Positions 8,834 through 17,773 of a DNA stretch of 64,000 bases are shown one piece after another. This DNA is from Flavobacterium noncentrifugens. Its GTDB lineage: Bacteria > Bacteroidota > Bacteroidia > Flavobacteriales > Flavobacteriaceae. A program made the translations under genes and the position numbers. The notes beneath the pieces were generated by a model. That model had not been told where the DNA came from, searched no databases, and saw nothing but the letters and a program-made list of their open reading frames with translations. The stretch is taken from the NCBI RefSeq assembly GCF_900100375.1, contig NZ_FNEZ01000004.1, forward strand, positions 1 to 64,000, written 5' to 3'. Each line of letters starts with the position of its first letter. Within the stretch, counting starts at the first letter, position 1.

Positions 8834-9178
8834 TTAAGCGATTGCTTTTTCTAATTCTTCCCTATTTTCTTCACCCCATTTCGCCGTGGATTTTATAATA
8901 GGAATTAATGACTTACCTAATTTGGTCAGACCATATTCGACTTTAGGCGGTTTTACGTTGTAGATTTTCTTTGTAAGAATTCCGTGGTTTACAAGTTGAT
9001 TCAACTGGGTCTCTAATACTCTTCTTGATGCATTTGGGATCTTTCTTTGCAGCTCGCTTGGCCGGAAAATTCCGTTGTAAATACTCCAGACTAGGCTAAT
9101 CTTCCACTTTCCGTTCATAACCTCCATAAAAAGATGGAGTCCGCATTCCACATTTACACGTGTTTTTCTTTCATACAT
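8834..9178 (-). CDS. HxlR family transcriptional regulator
   Basis: 114 residues. The family signature is present in order: CGLHLFMEVMNGKWKISLVW near the N-terminus, RPSELQRKIPNASRRVLETQLNQL as the recognition part of the winged helix, and VEYGLTKLGKSLIPII near the C-terminus. The N-terminal Cys typical of many HxlR proteins is present (VECGLHLF). It is divergent from the aldo/keto reductase gene across a 108-bp gap; HxlR proteins usually regulate the divergent neighbour, often in response to reactive electrophiles. Confidence 0.93.
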   Translation of the reverse strand: MYERKTRVNVECGLHLFMEVMNGKWKISLVWSIYNGIFRPSELQRKIPNASRRVLETQLNQLVNHGILTKKIYNVKPPKVEYGLTKLGKSLIPIIKSTAKWGEENREELEKAIA

Positions 9179-9286
9179 AGCAAATCATTTTCCATACAAA
9201 TATAACAATAATGATACGGGCAAATTTATCCGCACTTGACTTAAATAACGAAGGGTTGTACTTTTGAAAAAAAATAAAATGTTCCT

Positions 9287-10255
9287 ATGAAATATAAATT
9301 ATTTGGCTCAAAGACAGGCTTGTACTCCAGTGAAGTTATCCTGGGCGCAGCAAATTTCGGAACGCGCAAAGGATATGGTGCAAGTCCTGAGGAATCGAAA
9401 CAAATACTTGCTGCATATAAAGAAGCGGGAGGAAATTTCATCGACGTTTCTGATACGTACCAATTGGGTGAAGCAGAAGAAATTGTCGGCGAATTTTTAA
9501 AAGGACAGCGAAATAATTTTATTGTCTGTTCAAAGTATACAAGAAGCAGTGAAGTAAATCCTGCAATAAGTAATTTTGGAAATCACCGCAAATCTATGAA
9601 GCAGGCTGTGGAAGCAAGCCTGAAGCGATTGAAAACTGATTATATTGATATTTACATGCCCCATTTTGATGATGGCGTTACACCGTTGGACGAAATTATA
9701 AGAGGTTTGGAAGACTTAGTGAAAGAGGGAAAAATTCTATACACAGGTTTGACCAATTTCCCTGCCTGGAAAGCTTCCTCCATTGCAAGCGCAATAAAAT
9801 TAACAGCACTTCAAATTGAATACAACCTTTTGCAACGAACAGCCGACCGTGAATTACTTCCTATGGCACAGGAATTCGGATTGGGAATTATGATGTATTC
9901 TCCTATGGCGGGAGGTTTGCTCACCGGGAAATATAGGGATGGAGCATCTGGTCGTATGACTGCAGGAGCAAATTCTGAGTATAAAGAAGATGAAAAAACA
10001 AAGGCAATAATTGATGCGCTGGTTTTAATTTCAAAAGAAGTTGACGCAACACCCGGCCAGGTTGCTTTTGCCTGGGTTTTATCAAAAGATACTTTCCCTT
10101 TGATTGGAGCGCGTAAACTTTCGCATTTGGAAGACAGCTTGAGGGCAATAACGATACCGTTGACCCGGGAACACCTTGCAACACTGGACAGATTAAGTGC
10201 TATTTCTTTGGGGTATCCGCACGATTTGCTGGCGACAGTGAAACGTTCCATGTAG
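9287..10255 (+). CDS. aldo/keto reductase
   Basis: 322 residues, full length for the family. The catalytic tetrad is visible: Asp and Tyr in FIDVSDTYQLGEAEEIVGEF, Lys in IVCSKYTR, His in IYMPHFDD. The NADP-binding end is FPLIGARKLSHLEDSL. It fits the Tas/YajO-like group that reduces aldehydes and ketones with NADPH in the cytoplasm. Divergent to the HxlR regulator, which probably controls it. A VOC-domain gene remnant follows 32 bp downstream and may once have been co-transcribed, as both handle carbonyl compounds. Confidence 0.94.
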   Translation: MKYKLFGSKTGLYSSEVILGAANFGTRKGYGASPEESKQILAAYKEAGGNFIDVSDTYQLGEAEEIVGEFLKGQRNNFIVCSKYTRSSEVNPAISNFGNHRKSMKQAVEASLKRLKTDYIDIYMPHFDDGVTPLDEIIRGLEDLVKEGKILYTGLTNFPAWKASSIASAIKLTALQIEYNLLQRTADRELLPMAQEFGLGIMMYSPMAGGLLTGKYRDGASGRMTAGANSEYKEDEKTKAIIDALVLISKEVDATPGQVAFAWVLSKDTFPLIGARKLSHLEDSLRAITIPLTREHLATLDRLSAISLGYPHDLLATVKRSM

Positions 10256-10287
10256 TAAAACAGCAAATTTACCTATAAAAAAGTATC

Positions 10288-10473
10288 ATGATAAATACCA
10301 ATTTAAAAAACAGCATAACAATCCATCACATTGTTTTTACGATTATGGATTTAAGTGAAACTGAAATCTTTTATACTAAAATATTTGGCCAGCCACTTTA
10401 TTCAAACGAAAGTACTTCAGTGTATCAAGTTGCAGCAGATTGCCGCGCTGCACTCGCAATGCCGTGGCTTTGA
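10288..10473 (+). pseudogene. truncated VOC/glyoxalase family gene, cut at a dispersed repeat
   Basis: The first ~48 residues are the N-terminal beta-alpha-beta unit of a VOC protein (IHHIVFTIMDLSETEIFYTKIFG, then QPLYSNESTSVYQV). From about 10437 the frame reads into a GATTGC...CGCTGC...CTCGCAATG repeat and stops at 10473. Complete VOC proteins are about 120-150 residues, so roughly two thirds are missing and no continuation is seen in any frame. I read it as a gene destroyed by repeat insertion or by deletion at a repeat. Confidence 0.75.
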
Positions 10474-10568
10474 AAGACATTTATACAATACCCTATTAGC
10501 ATCGTTTGAAGTAACGTCATTGCGAGGAGAAACGACAAAGCAATCTTTTCGCTGCGCTCGCAATGACG
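10437..10568. repeat. TCATTGCGAG-type dispersed repeat, one partial and one full copy
   Basis: A partial copy (10437-10466, ending CACTCGCAATGCCG) is followed by a full 54-bp copy at 10515-10568 with 12-bp perfect inverted arms CGTCATTGCGAG and CTCGCAATGACG around a core GAAACGACAAAGCAATC. The same CTCGCAATGACG end is found near 35.8 kb, with diverged relatives at 28.3 and 59.1 kb. This type of repeat is known in many Bacteroidota genomes; no transposase is attached. Confidence 0.8.
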
Positions 10569-10620
10569 CCGCTTCGTAGGATGTTTGTCCGTCAATCCAC
10601 CAGCATCTTTTGGAGCATCA

Positions 10621-11292
10621 TCAGTCTATTTCCACTACTACAAGATTATGATCAGAAATTTGCGTCCCGACCTCCATCATTTCCTGTTTTATTTTTTTAC
10701 CGTTTAAAAGCGCCTTGCTCACCACAACATGTATGACAGAATTTTCGTTTCCGCCGGTGATGTTCCGGAGGGCGTTTGCCTTAAAAAAATCATTCGTTTC
10801 ATAGATTACATTTTTAGCCGGATAGGGAAAACCCGAAAAAGAAATGTTGAAGTCACCGGAATAGATTAGATTTTGATGCTTAGAAAGGTTTTCGATTTCG
10901 CTTTGCTGCTGCTGCAAGTCCGTCTTAAAAAAGGCGTCTTTGCCACCGAAGCTTCCAATGATGCTGCCGTATAAAATTAAAGGCCCGATTGCTGAATTGA
11001 TCTCGCAACATACCGCCGTGTACGAATCATAAGTAGCTATTATTTTTTCTATGGGAAACTTACTGAATATCGCGATGCGGTTTTCGCCGGATTTGTAGGA
11101 CTGGTTTTCGTGAATTGGTGGCAATTGCGTGCTTTGATGGGAGTAATATCCTTCGAATTGGATAGCCGCGTTTGTCTCGGTCAGGAAAATAATATCAGGA
11201 TTAATTTCCTGAATCAGGTTGATGATGAAAGTGTTCTTTACCGCATTGGGATTGTTGTTGGGTCTTTCTACATTCCAGCTTAGGATTTTCAT
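10621..11292 (-). CDS. endonuclease/exonuclease/phosphatase (EEP) family protein
   Basis: The ATG at 11292 begins MKILSWNVERPNN, the first EEP motif (WN), so the longer frame to 11391 is not used. Later motifs: DIIFLTETN (metal Glu), YSGDFNISF (GDxN), and the terminal ISDHNLVVVEID (SDH with the catalytic His). About 223 residues, short but complete for an EEP hydrolase. The substrate (phosphodiester or phosphomonoester, nucleic acid or lipid head group) cannot be told. No signal peptide, so probably cytoplasmic. Confidence 0.88.
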   Translation of the reverse strand: MKILSWNVERPNNNPNAVKNTFIINLIQEINPDIIFLTETNAAIQFEGYYSHQSTQLPPIHENQSYKSGENRIAIFSKFPIEKIIATYDSYTAVCCEINSAIGPLILYGSIIGSFGGKDAFFKTDLQQQQSEIENLSKHQNLIYSGDFNISFSGFPYPAKNVIYETNDFFKANALRNITGGNENSVIHVVVSKALLNGKKIKQEMMEVGTQISDHNLVVVEID

Positions 11293-11440
11293 TGGGTTGA
11301 TTTTTTGGGATTGCCAATTGTTGCATTGGCCTGTCAATTTGGTATGTGCAGGATGCCACTTTGTTCTAAAAAAAGACGCCAAACCTGACACCGGAAATTC
11401 CGCACCGGTTATTGGTGTGCGTTTTTATTGCTGGTTAAGT

Positions 11441-11824
11441 TTACAAAAGTGCTATGCATTCAACCGAGATCAAAATTCCGGCAGGAAAAGGCATGACTTG
11501 CGGCGTACTTCTTGCCGGAGCATTTTCCGGGAAAAATTCATTATAGATTTTGTTTACGATGCCAAAGTCATTTCCAGCGACCATAAAAATTGTCGTCTTT
11601 ATAATTTTAGACATATCGCTTCCTGCTTTTTCCAATACCATTTTGATATTTAAAAAACATTGCCTTGTTTGTGTTTCAAAATCGTCACTTTCGATTTTTC
11701 CGGATTCAGGATCGGTTCCGGGCATTCCTGACAGAAATACAAACTGATCCGTTATGACCGCCTGCGGAAACGCTTCACTCATCCTTGCAACTGCTGCGGT
11801 GTTAAAATTTTTTCGTGTTTTCAT
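11441..11824 (-). CDS. RidA/YjgF family protein
   Basis: 127 residues, usual RidA length. It shows the family pattern: FPQAVITDQFVFLSGMPGTDPESG, then TRQCFLNIKMVLEKAGSDMSKIIKTTIFM, then ARSTPQVMPFPAGILISVECIALL, with the Arg that in RidA binds the carboxylate of the imine substrate (PARSTPQV). Known members hydrolyse reactive enamine/imine intermediates from PLP enzymes. It lies 148 bp upstream of the EEP gene on the same strand; a functional link is not obvious. Confidence 0.92.
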   Translation of the reverse strand: MKTRKNFNTAAVARMSEAFPQAVITDQFVFLSGMPGTDPESGKIESDDFETQTRQCFLNIKMVLEKAGSDMSKIIKTTIFMVAGNDFGIVNKIYNEFFPENAPARSTPQVMPFPAGILISVECIALL

Positions 11825-11987
11825 GATTTTTCGTTAGTGGATTTTTGGGTGTTTTACATCACGCTTTGCATCCAAAGGAATTTGCAGAAACAGAACCTGA
11901 ATGCTATCGGCAGAAACAAATATAATTGAAAATTAGCAAGTTCCCGTAAAAAATGCATTTCTTTCAGGTGCCGTTAGAGCAGTCGTA

Positions 11988-12281
11988 TTATCCTTTTCTT
12001 AATAGTTTATTTAGCAGATAATATGACAGGTGGGTTATCACTGTGATTGCTCCCCCAAAAAACCAAAATGCCAATACCATCGACACGAACGGAAATGCAC
12101 ATCGCGGCCTTGGCTCGGAACTAAATTCAATTTGATAAACAGTATAGGGTATCACGGTAAAGTATATTACTATCAGGACTGCCATAATCCAGAGTTTATT
12201 GAGCCCTATTTTATGGCTGTCGATTATCCAATACGATGCGCATTGTAAAAAAGATATCAGGAAAAACAAACCTATGATCAT
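11988..12281 (-). CDS. small integral membrane protein, unknown
   Basis: 97 residues with three hydrophobic segments (IIGLFFLISFLQCASYWI, LWIMAVLIVIYFTVIPYTVY, FPFVSMVLAFWFFGGAITVI) and a basic C-terminal tail (NKLLRKG). No family recognised. It has a sensible start and membrane-protein composition. Adjacent genes on the same strand are RidA and the HXXEE protein, without obvious linkage. Confidence 0.6.
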   Translation of the reverse strand: MIIGLFFLISFLQCASYWIIDSHKIGLNKLWIMAVLIVIYFTVIPYTVYQIEFSSEPRPRCAFPFVSMVLAFWFFGGAITVITHLSYYLLNKLLRKG

Positions 12282-12413
12282 TGTTTAGACTATTTTCGCA
12301 ATGTTGAACAACTGTTCACAATTTCAAATATACGCAATTGGCCGATTTAAAATCACTGCCGAAGTTTCATAATTGGAAACAGCAGCCGAAAAATACATGC
12401 GCAGGCTGGCGGT

Positions 12414-13088
12414 CTAACTGTTTATATTATTTTTTTGGGATAACCTGTATTCTTTCGTCAATCGGTATATCGCATAAATTCCCGGAACCATCGGCAGGAT
12501 TGCCGTCCACATCCCCGCAAAATAATACTTCCCGGTGGTTTTAAAATAGTAGTTGGGCATGTTGGCGATTTCCGTCCCGTTGATGGTTTGGGATATAGCG
12601 TGGCTGTTTGCGGGCTGCAACTGTGGTTCCAACAGCGGAAAAATGAAATGCGTAAACTCCGCAACTCCGGGGCCGATAAAAATAAACCAGGCGATAAACC
12701 CTGCAATTGGAATGCGGTAATACAAACCCAGCGTTGTTAAGGTATAAATCGTTGGCCCGACCAAAGCAAACACCATTAAAAAACCTTCTTCGCTCCACGG
12801 AATGTTAAACAGCCTGCTCATCGCAGGGCCAAAACCGGTCAGGTATTCTTCGACAATGTGGATTTGCAAACCTGCGACCGTCAATACAAAAAGGGGAAGG
12901 ATGATTTTGGGGTCTGTGGGTTGTTTGAGATAGGTAAAATACCAGAAGAAAAAACCAATTATTGCGGAACCGCCGACAATAATGACAGGTGGGAGGCCTA
13001 TTTTAATATAGCCTATGGTTGGCGCAATGATGCAAAAAGCAACGGCTATTGCGGTATTGATGAGTTGTGATTGTTTGGAGGTTTGCAT
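12414..13088 (-). CDS. HXXEE domain membrane protein
   Basis: 224 residues with six to seven hydrophobic segments. The name-giving motif is at LQIHIVEEYL (H-x-x-E-E), and a second conserved His/Glu pair lies at GVAEFTHFIFPLL, as expected for HXXEE proteins, which may be metal-dependent membrane enzymes. Function is not established for the family. It is the last gene before the AT-rich island that starts near 13.2 kb. Confidence 0.78.
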   Translation of the reverse strand: MQTSKQSQLINTAIAVAFCIIAPTIGYIKIGLPPVIIVGGSAIIGFFFWYFTYLKQPTDPKIILPLFVLTVAGLQIHIVEEYLTGFGPAMSRLFNIPWSEEGFLMVFALVGPTIYTLTTLGLYYRIPIAGFIAWFIFIGPGVAEFTHFIFPLLEPQLQPANSHAISQTINGTEIANMPNYYFKTTGKYYFAGMWTAILPMVPGIYAIYRLTKEYRLSQKNNINS

Positions 13089-13215
13089 TTTATAAGGAGT
13101 TGATTGTGTTACGTTTGCAGCTTACTTTCAAATATACAAAATTGTACCGGCCTTATTATTATGAATTATTTTAACATTTTCATTGCCTTTTGGAAGATAA
13201 TAAATACTGTGTGTG

Positions 13216-14712
13216 TTATCTTACATTAGATTCGGATTCTTTGTTACCGCTAGCATCAATCAGAATAATATTTATGTCGTTTTGAAGCTCTAATTCGTCA
13301 AGAATTTTATTCACCCTTTGAAGTTCAGGATTGTCAAAATACAAAATAACTTTTATACTCTTTTTTGTATTATTAGCGTCTTCATAAATTTTTACTTGGT
13401 TCGCTAAGTTCATTTTTAATTTTGAATTTGATGCTAATTTAAATTCAATCAACGTTTTGTCTGAACTTCCTCTAGAAATTGCGAAATCGACAGGTCCTCT
13501 TCCATTATTAACTTCTCTATTGACATCATAGGGTGACGAATACCATGTTAATCGGAATATAACTTGCACATCGGATTCTCTTTTTAAAGGCTCATTTTTA
13601 TGATAAAATAATCTGTATCCATCTTTATTTTCAATAACATCGCGCATAAATTCAATTCGCTTCATTGATTCAGAATAAGAATCTGGAATAGGAACGTTAT
13701 AAAAATCACTTTGACTCAACAATGTAGAAATTAGGTCTCTCACATTGGTTTTAAATATTTCGATTATGTCGGCAACTCGTTGTTCAGATAATGATTTGGC
13801 GCGATCTTTTTCACCTTCCTTAATTTTAATGTAATAATTAAGTATTTGAGGAAATCGTTCTATTGTTTCTGCAACCGCCTCGGCAACCTCCTGTTGATTT
13901 GGTAGTTTCATCTTTTGATTTTTACCTTTCCCAACTGGTGTCGGCGCGGGCAATTGCCTATTGTAAAAGTCCTGAATTTCGCTACGCAATTGATCGTTGG
14001 GAATTGTGCCACATATACCAGTAAAATTTACCCGCAAGTCATTTGTATTTATCCAGTTGTCATCCTTGCTTAAAATATTCTTTGGGGTTAAAATAACGAA
14101 GTCATTGTTAATGAAAGGTAAATCATACTGTTTTGACATCCAGCGTTGAAAGTTGTATTCAAAATATGCTTTTTTTATAGTTATTTTTTTTATCTGGCTT
14201 GGCTTTAGAAAATCTTTCGCAAATTTTTCAGTATATTCAAGAAAAAACTTTTTTATAAGATTGCAGGTAAAATCACTTATATTGTCTTTCCCAACGCCAA
14301 TATCAAATAAGCAAACCTTCTCGATGTGAGTTGTAGAACTAACAGATTCTTGATTTAAATCCGAAAATACCTTATGCATATTTCCTGACATAGCGTCTGC
14401 GAATTTTTTCCCTAAACCGCTCCCTCCATTTCCAGTAACACTAAAACCCAACCAATTCTGTTTTACTTCTGAAAAATAATACCACGACTTTTTTTGAGCT
14501 TCAGTAACATTTCCTCTTTCAGATTTATCTTTCAGAAATGAAAGATATTTTAATATTTCTGAATGTAAATTACTATACTTTCCATTATCTGTATCAAACA
14601 GCAAAAAAGGATCGATGAAAAGTGGTAAGTCATTTATTAGAGAAATATTTAACGCGCCATAATTTTCTAACACATTTTCATCCACTTGGAAAAAATCACT
14701 AAAATATACCAT
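13216..14712 (-). CDS. PD-(D/E)XK-type nuclease candidate, defence-associated
   Basis: 498 residues. The N-terminus (FSDFFQVDENVLENYGALNISL, then DLPLFIDPFLLF) is a conserved-looking block with no name I can give. The middle has a long helical stretch. The C-terminal ~100 residues hold a restriction-like fold: NGRGPVDFAISRGSSDKTLIEFKLASN, giving the Asp, then Glu-x-Lys core of PD-(D/E)XK nucleases, followed by the helix NLANQVKIYEDANN. It is AT-rich relative to the genes before 13.1 kb and lies in a run of nuclease and helicase genes, so a role in phage or plasmid defence is an inference from domain and context. It is a single gene with a 512-bp gap upstream. Confidence 0.7.
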   Translation of the reverse strand: MVYFSDFFQVDENVLENYGALNISLINDLPLFIDPFLLFDTDNGKYSNLHSEILKYLSFLKDKSERGNVTEAQKKSWYYFSEVKQNWLGFSVTGNGGSGLGKKFADAMSGNMHKVFSDLNQESVSSTTHIEKVCLFDIGVGKDNISDFTCNLIKKFFLEYTEKFAKDFLKPSQIKKITIKKAYFEYNFQRWMSKQYDLPFINNDFVILTPKNILSKDDNWINTNDLRVNFTGICGTIPNDQLRSEIQDFYNRQLPAPTPVGKGKNQKMKLPNQQEVAEAVAETIERFPQILNYYIKIKEGEKDRAKSLSEQRVADIIEIFKTNVRDLISTLLSQSDFYNVPIPDSYSESMKRIEFMRDVIENKDGYRLFYHKNEPLKRESDVQVIFRLTWYSSPYDVNREVNNGRGPVDFAISRGSSDKTLIEFKLASNSKLKMNLANQVKIYEDANNTKKSIKVILYFDNPELQRVNKILDELELQNDINIILIDASGNKESESNVR

Positions 14713-15224
14713 AAAAATACTATTAACTATTATAAAATAAATGTCATACTTACTAGTCTATGCTGTTTAAATAGTTTCAGTCTATCAAAACTTGCAATAC
14801 GAAGTTAATAGAATTTGCCACATTTATTACCTTTCTATTGACAATCAATGATTTTGAAGTTTTATCAATACTAAATCCAATCTTGACTCATAGATTTGAA
14901 AGATTATAAATTATTTTCTTCCATTGCCATTGCCATTTCAAAGAATAATACCTTTCTTGCTACAGATTAGCGGCCAATACCACTTCATGCTGTAATTATT
15001 AAACGCAATTTAACGGGTTTTGCCACTCGAATTATTCGCTATTTATCTTGTAAATTAACTGCATCGTTTTCTATAATTACAAACTCGCTCTGAATTCCTT
15101 CATTAAGGAAAACCGTAATAGTATTAAGACATGATAATATATTTTAGCCATTATGGCTAATACTTTAATTGATCACAATACTGTATATTTACTTTTTGAT
15201 TGAAATAATTGATAAGCATGTCAG
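14713..15224. other. 512-bp AT-rich gap, divergent promoter region
   Basis: No coding sequence recognised. It separates two divergent transcription units (PD-(D/E)XK gene leftward, MazG operon rightward). A stretch TATATTTACTTTTTG just ahead of the MazG start loosely resembles the Bacteroidota promoter pattern TAnnTTTG, but I cannot define a start site. Confidence 0.5.
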
Positions 15225-15563
15225 ATGGACAAATATAAAAAGACAATAGAAAAATTAATCGAATTTAGGAATGACCGTGACTGGCAACAGTTTCACGATT
15301 CTAAAAATTTAGCTTTGGCAATATCAATTGAGGCTGCTGAGCTCAATGAACTTTTTCTATGGAAAAAAGAAACAGAAAGTGATCAGGTGAACATAGAGAA
15401 ACTTAAAGAAGAACTTGCTGACGTGCTTTCGTTTTCGCTTTTGCTTGCTGAGAAACATCAATTGGATATTTTCGATATCGTGTTAGAAAAAATTGAAAAG
15501 AACGGAGAAAAGTATCCTGTTGCAAAAGCAAAAGGAACAGCAAAAAAGTATGACGAATTATGA
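15225..15563 (+). CDS. MazG-like nucleotide pyrophosphohydrolase
   Basis: 112 residues, the size of single-domain MazG-type (all-alpha NTP pyrophosphohydrolase) proteins. Metal-binding motifs are visible: IEAAELNELFLW (ExxE-like) and LKEELADVLSFSLLLAEKHQ (E-x-x-D). Known members hydrolyse (d)NTPs to monophosphates and PPi; some are used in anti-phage signalling or nucleotide depletion. Its stop codon overlaps the start of the next gene (ATGA at 15560-15563), so the two are translationally coupled and probably work together. Confidence 0.88.
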   Translation: MDKYKKTIEKLIEFRNDRDWQQFHDSKNLALAISIEAAELNELFLWKKETESDQVNIEKLKEELADVLSFSLLLAEKHQLDIFDIVLEKIEKNGEKYPVAKAKGTAKKYDEL

Positions 15564-17746
15564 GTCAAAATGATGCTTTTGCAATTCGAAAGTATGATTT
15601 CGATTCTCAGTTATTTGGTGAATTTCAAAATGCCCATTACACCAAAGACCTATGGCCGGTTGTTTACATCCTTAGTGATGGGAATACAAAGGAAGCCTAC
15701 GTAGGAGAAACAACCGATGCTTATGCCAGAATGAGCAGCCATCTGAAAAGCAATATTAAAAATAAGCTTACAGCGGTGCATTTGATATCGAGCGACAAGT
15801 TTAATAAGTCGGCCACACTCGATATCGAATCCAATCTCATAAAGTATATTTCAGGTGACGGACAGTACAGATTGATTAATGGGAATATTGGATTGGCAAA
15901 CCATAATTATTATCAAAAGAAAGAAGTCTATTGGGATATTTTCAAATCCATTTGGGACAATTTACGTGCGGAAGGAATTGCAAAACACCCGATTGACTAC
16001 ATTGATAATTCTGATTTGTTTAAATACTCACCTTACAAGAGCCTGACCTCTGAGCAAAAAAGTGGGCTGCTTGTCATTATGAAAAGCCTGCTCAACAATA
16101 CCTTTCGGAATATCATCGTTGAAGGCGGAGCGGGTACAGGCAAGACTATTCTGGCAATTTTTTTATTTAAATTGCTTAACACCAGCAACGAGGATTTTAA
16201 TTTCGAAGAATTTGGGAGTGACGAGGCTGAGTTCATCGAACTGGTCTTTGCATTGAAACAAAAATATCCTAATCCCAAGATGGCGTTGGTAGTTCCAATG
16301 TCCTCATTTCGCAATACGCTTAAAAAAGTTTTCAAAAATATAAAAGGGTTGAATGCGAGCATGGTCATTGGTCCCGCAGAAATTGTTAAAGATACCTTTG
16401 ACATTGTAGTTGTGGATGAATCACATCGCTTAAGGCGGAGGGTCAATTTAGGTGCTTATTTTCGTGCCTTTGATGTTGTAAACGAAAAATTAAATCTTGA
16501 GAAGAATAGTACTAACGAACTTGACTGGATTATAAAGCAATCTGAAAGCGCCATTTTCTTTTATGACGAGAACCAATCCATTAAACCATCGGATGTCAAA
16601 AAAGAAGATTTTGACAGGCTAAAAGCAAGTCCGTTTACTAAAATAGAATACCTCCGTTCGCAGTTCAGGGTAAGAGGCGGAAATGATTATGTTCAATATA
16701 TAAGCAGGCTTCTAAGCGCTGAAATAGCTCCTCAAACACCTGTCTTTAATTCTAAAGACTATGAATTTCTTCTCTTTGAGTCCATTGAGGATATTTTAAA
16801 AGAAATCAGGTTAAGGGAAACTGAAAATGGTTTATCTCGCATGGTTGCAGGATATTCGTGGCCGTGGATTTCCAAAAATGACAAAGCGGTGCATGATATC
16901 AAAATTGAAAATACGGTGTTGCAGTGGAACAGCGTAAGTATCGATTGGGTAAATTCTGAAAATTCCATCAATGAGGTAGGATGCATTCATACCACCCAAG
17001 GTTATGATCTAAATTATACAGGAATAATTTTTGGAAATGAAATTTCATATGACCCGGAAAAGGATGAAATTATTATCTTAAAAGAAAATTACTTTGATAC
17101 GAACGGCAAACAATCGATCACCGATCCAAATGAGTTAAAAGATTTTATACTCAATATCTACAAAACGGTAATGTTGAGAGGGATTAAGGGGACTTACGTT
17201 TACGCGTGCGATCAAAATCTTAGGGAGTATTTTGCAAAACACATTCCAATGTTTAAGAAGAATAAAGAAATTGTCTTTTTGCCAGAGGAAGAAGTCATTC
17301 CCTTTGAGAATGCTGTACCACTTTACAATTTAAAAGCTGCGGCGGGAAGTTTTAGCGAATTGCAACAGGTTACTGATTTCAAATGGATTGCTTTACCAAG
17401 CGCATATAAAGCTTCCATGGATTTGTTCGCATTTACAGTAGTTGGTGAATCAATGAATAAAGTGATTCCTAATGGAGCGATTTGCTTATTTCGAAAATAT
17501 ACTGGAGGATCAAGAGATGGAAGGATTGTTTTAGTTGAACATCACGACATTCAAGATGCTGATTTTGGGGCTGGATATACGGTGAAAGAGTATAGAAGTA
17601 AGAAGAATGTGGAAAGTGATTCCTGGCGTCAACTGTCTATAACATTGAAGCCATTGTCCTACGAAATTAACTATAAAGACATTGTTTTAGAAGACGATGA
17701 ATTGAGTAATTTAAATGTTATAGGAGTTTTTGAATGTGTACTGTGA
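15560..17746 (+). CDS. GIY-YIG nuclease / Schlafen-group-3-like helicase (DUF2075) / S24 peptidase fusion
   Basis: 728 residues in three parts. Residues ~33-110: GIY-YIG-like domain (VVYILSDGNTKEAYVGETTDAYARM). Residues ~160-570: SF1-type P-loop ATPase of the DUF2075/Schlafen-3 helicase group, with Walker A GGAGTGKT (~189), Walker B VVVDESHRLRRR (~283), LRSQFRVRGG (~365), HTTQGYDLNYTGIIFG (~477) and LRGIKGTYVYAC (~540). Residues ~605-728: LexA/S24-like domain with both dyad residues in place, Ser in VVGESMNK (~630) and Lys in YTVKEYR (~674). S24 domains act as self-cleaving switches in LexA-like proteins, so the C-terminus could release or gate the helicase-nuclease after damage. Coupled to the MazG gene. 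The combination suggests defence; its exact type is not known to me. Confidence 0.82.
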   Translation: MSQNDAFAIRKYDFDSQLFGEFQNAHYTKDLWPVVYILSDGNTKEAYVGETTDAYARMSSHLKSNIKNKLTAVHLISSDKFNKSATLDIESNLIKYISGDGQYRLINGNIGLANHNYYQKKEVYWDIFKSIWDNLRAEGIAKHPIDYIDNSDLFKYSPYKSLTSEQKSGLLVIMKSLLNNTFRNIIVEGGAGTGKTILAIFLFKLLNTSNEDFNFEEFGSDEAEFIELVFALKQKYPNPKMALVVPMSSFRNTLKKVFKNIKGLNASMVIGPAEIVKDTFDIVVVDESHRLRRRVNLGAYFRAFDVVNEKLNLEKNSTNELDWIIKQSESAIFFYDENQSIKPSDVKKEDFDRLKASPFTKIEYLRSQFRVRGGNDYVQYISRLLSAEIAPQTPVFNSKDYEFLLFESIEDILKEIRLRETENGLSRMVAGYSWPWISKNDKAVHDIKIENTVLQWNSVSIDWVNSENSINEVGCIHTTQGYDLNYTGIIFGNEISYDPEKDEIIILKENYFDTNGKQSITDPNELKDFILNIYKTVMLRGIKGTYVYACDQNLREYFAKHIPMFKKNKEIVFLPEEEVIPFENAVPLYNLKAAAGSFSELQQVTDFKWIALPSAYKASMDLFAFTVVGESMNKVIPNGAICLFRKYTGGSRDGRIVLVEHHDIQDADFGAGYTVKEYRSKKNVESDSWRQLSITLKPLSYEINYKDIVLEDDELSNLNVIGVFECVL

Positions 17747-17773
17747 AAATTGTGTGGTACAGAGTGTATCACA

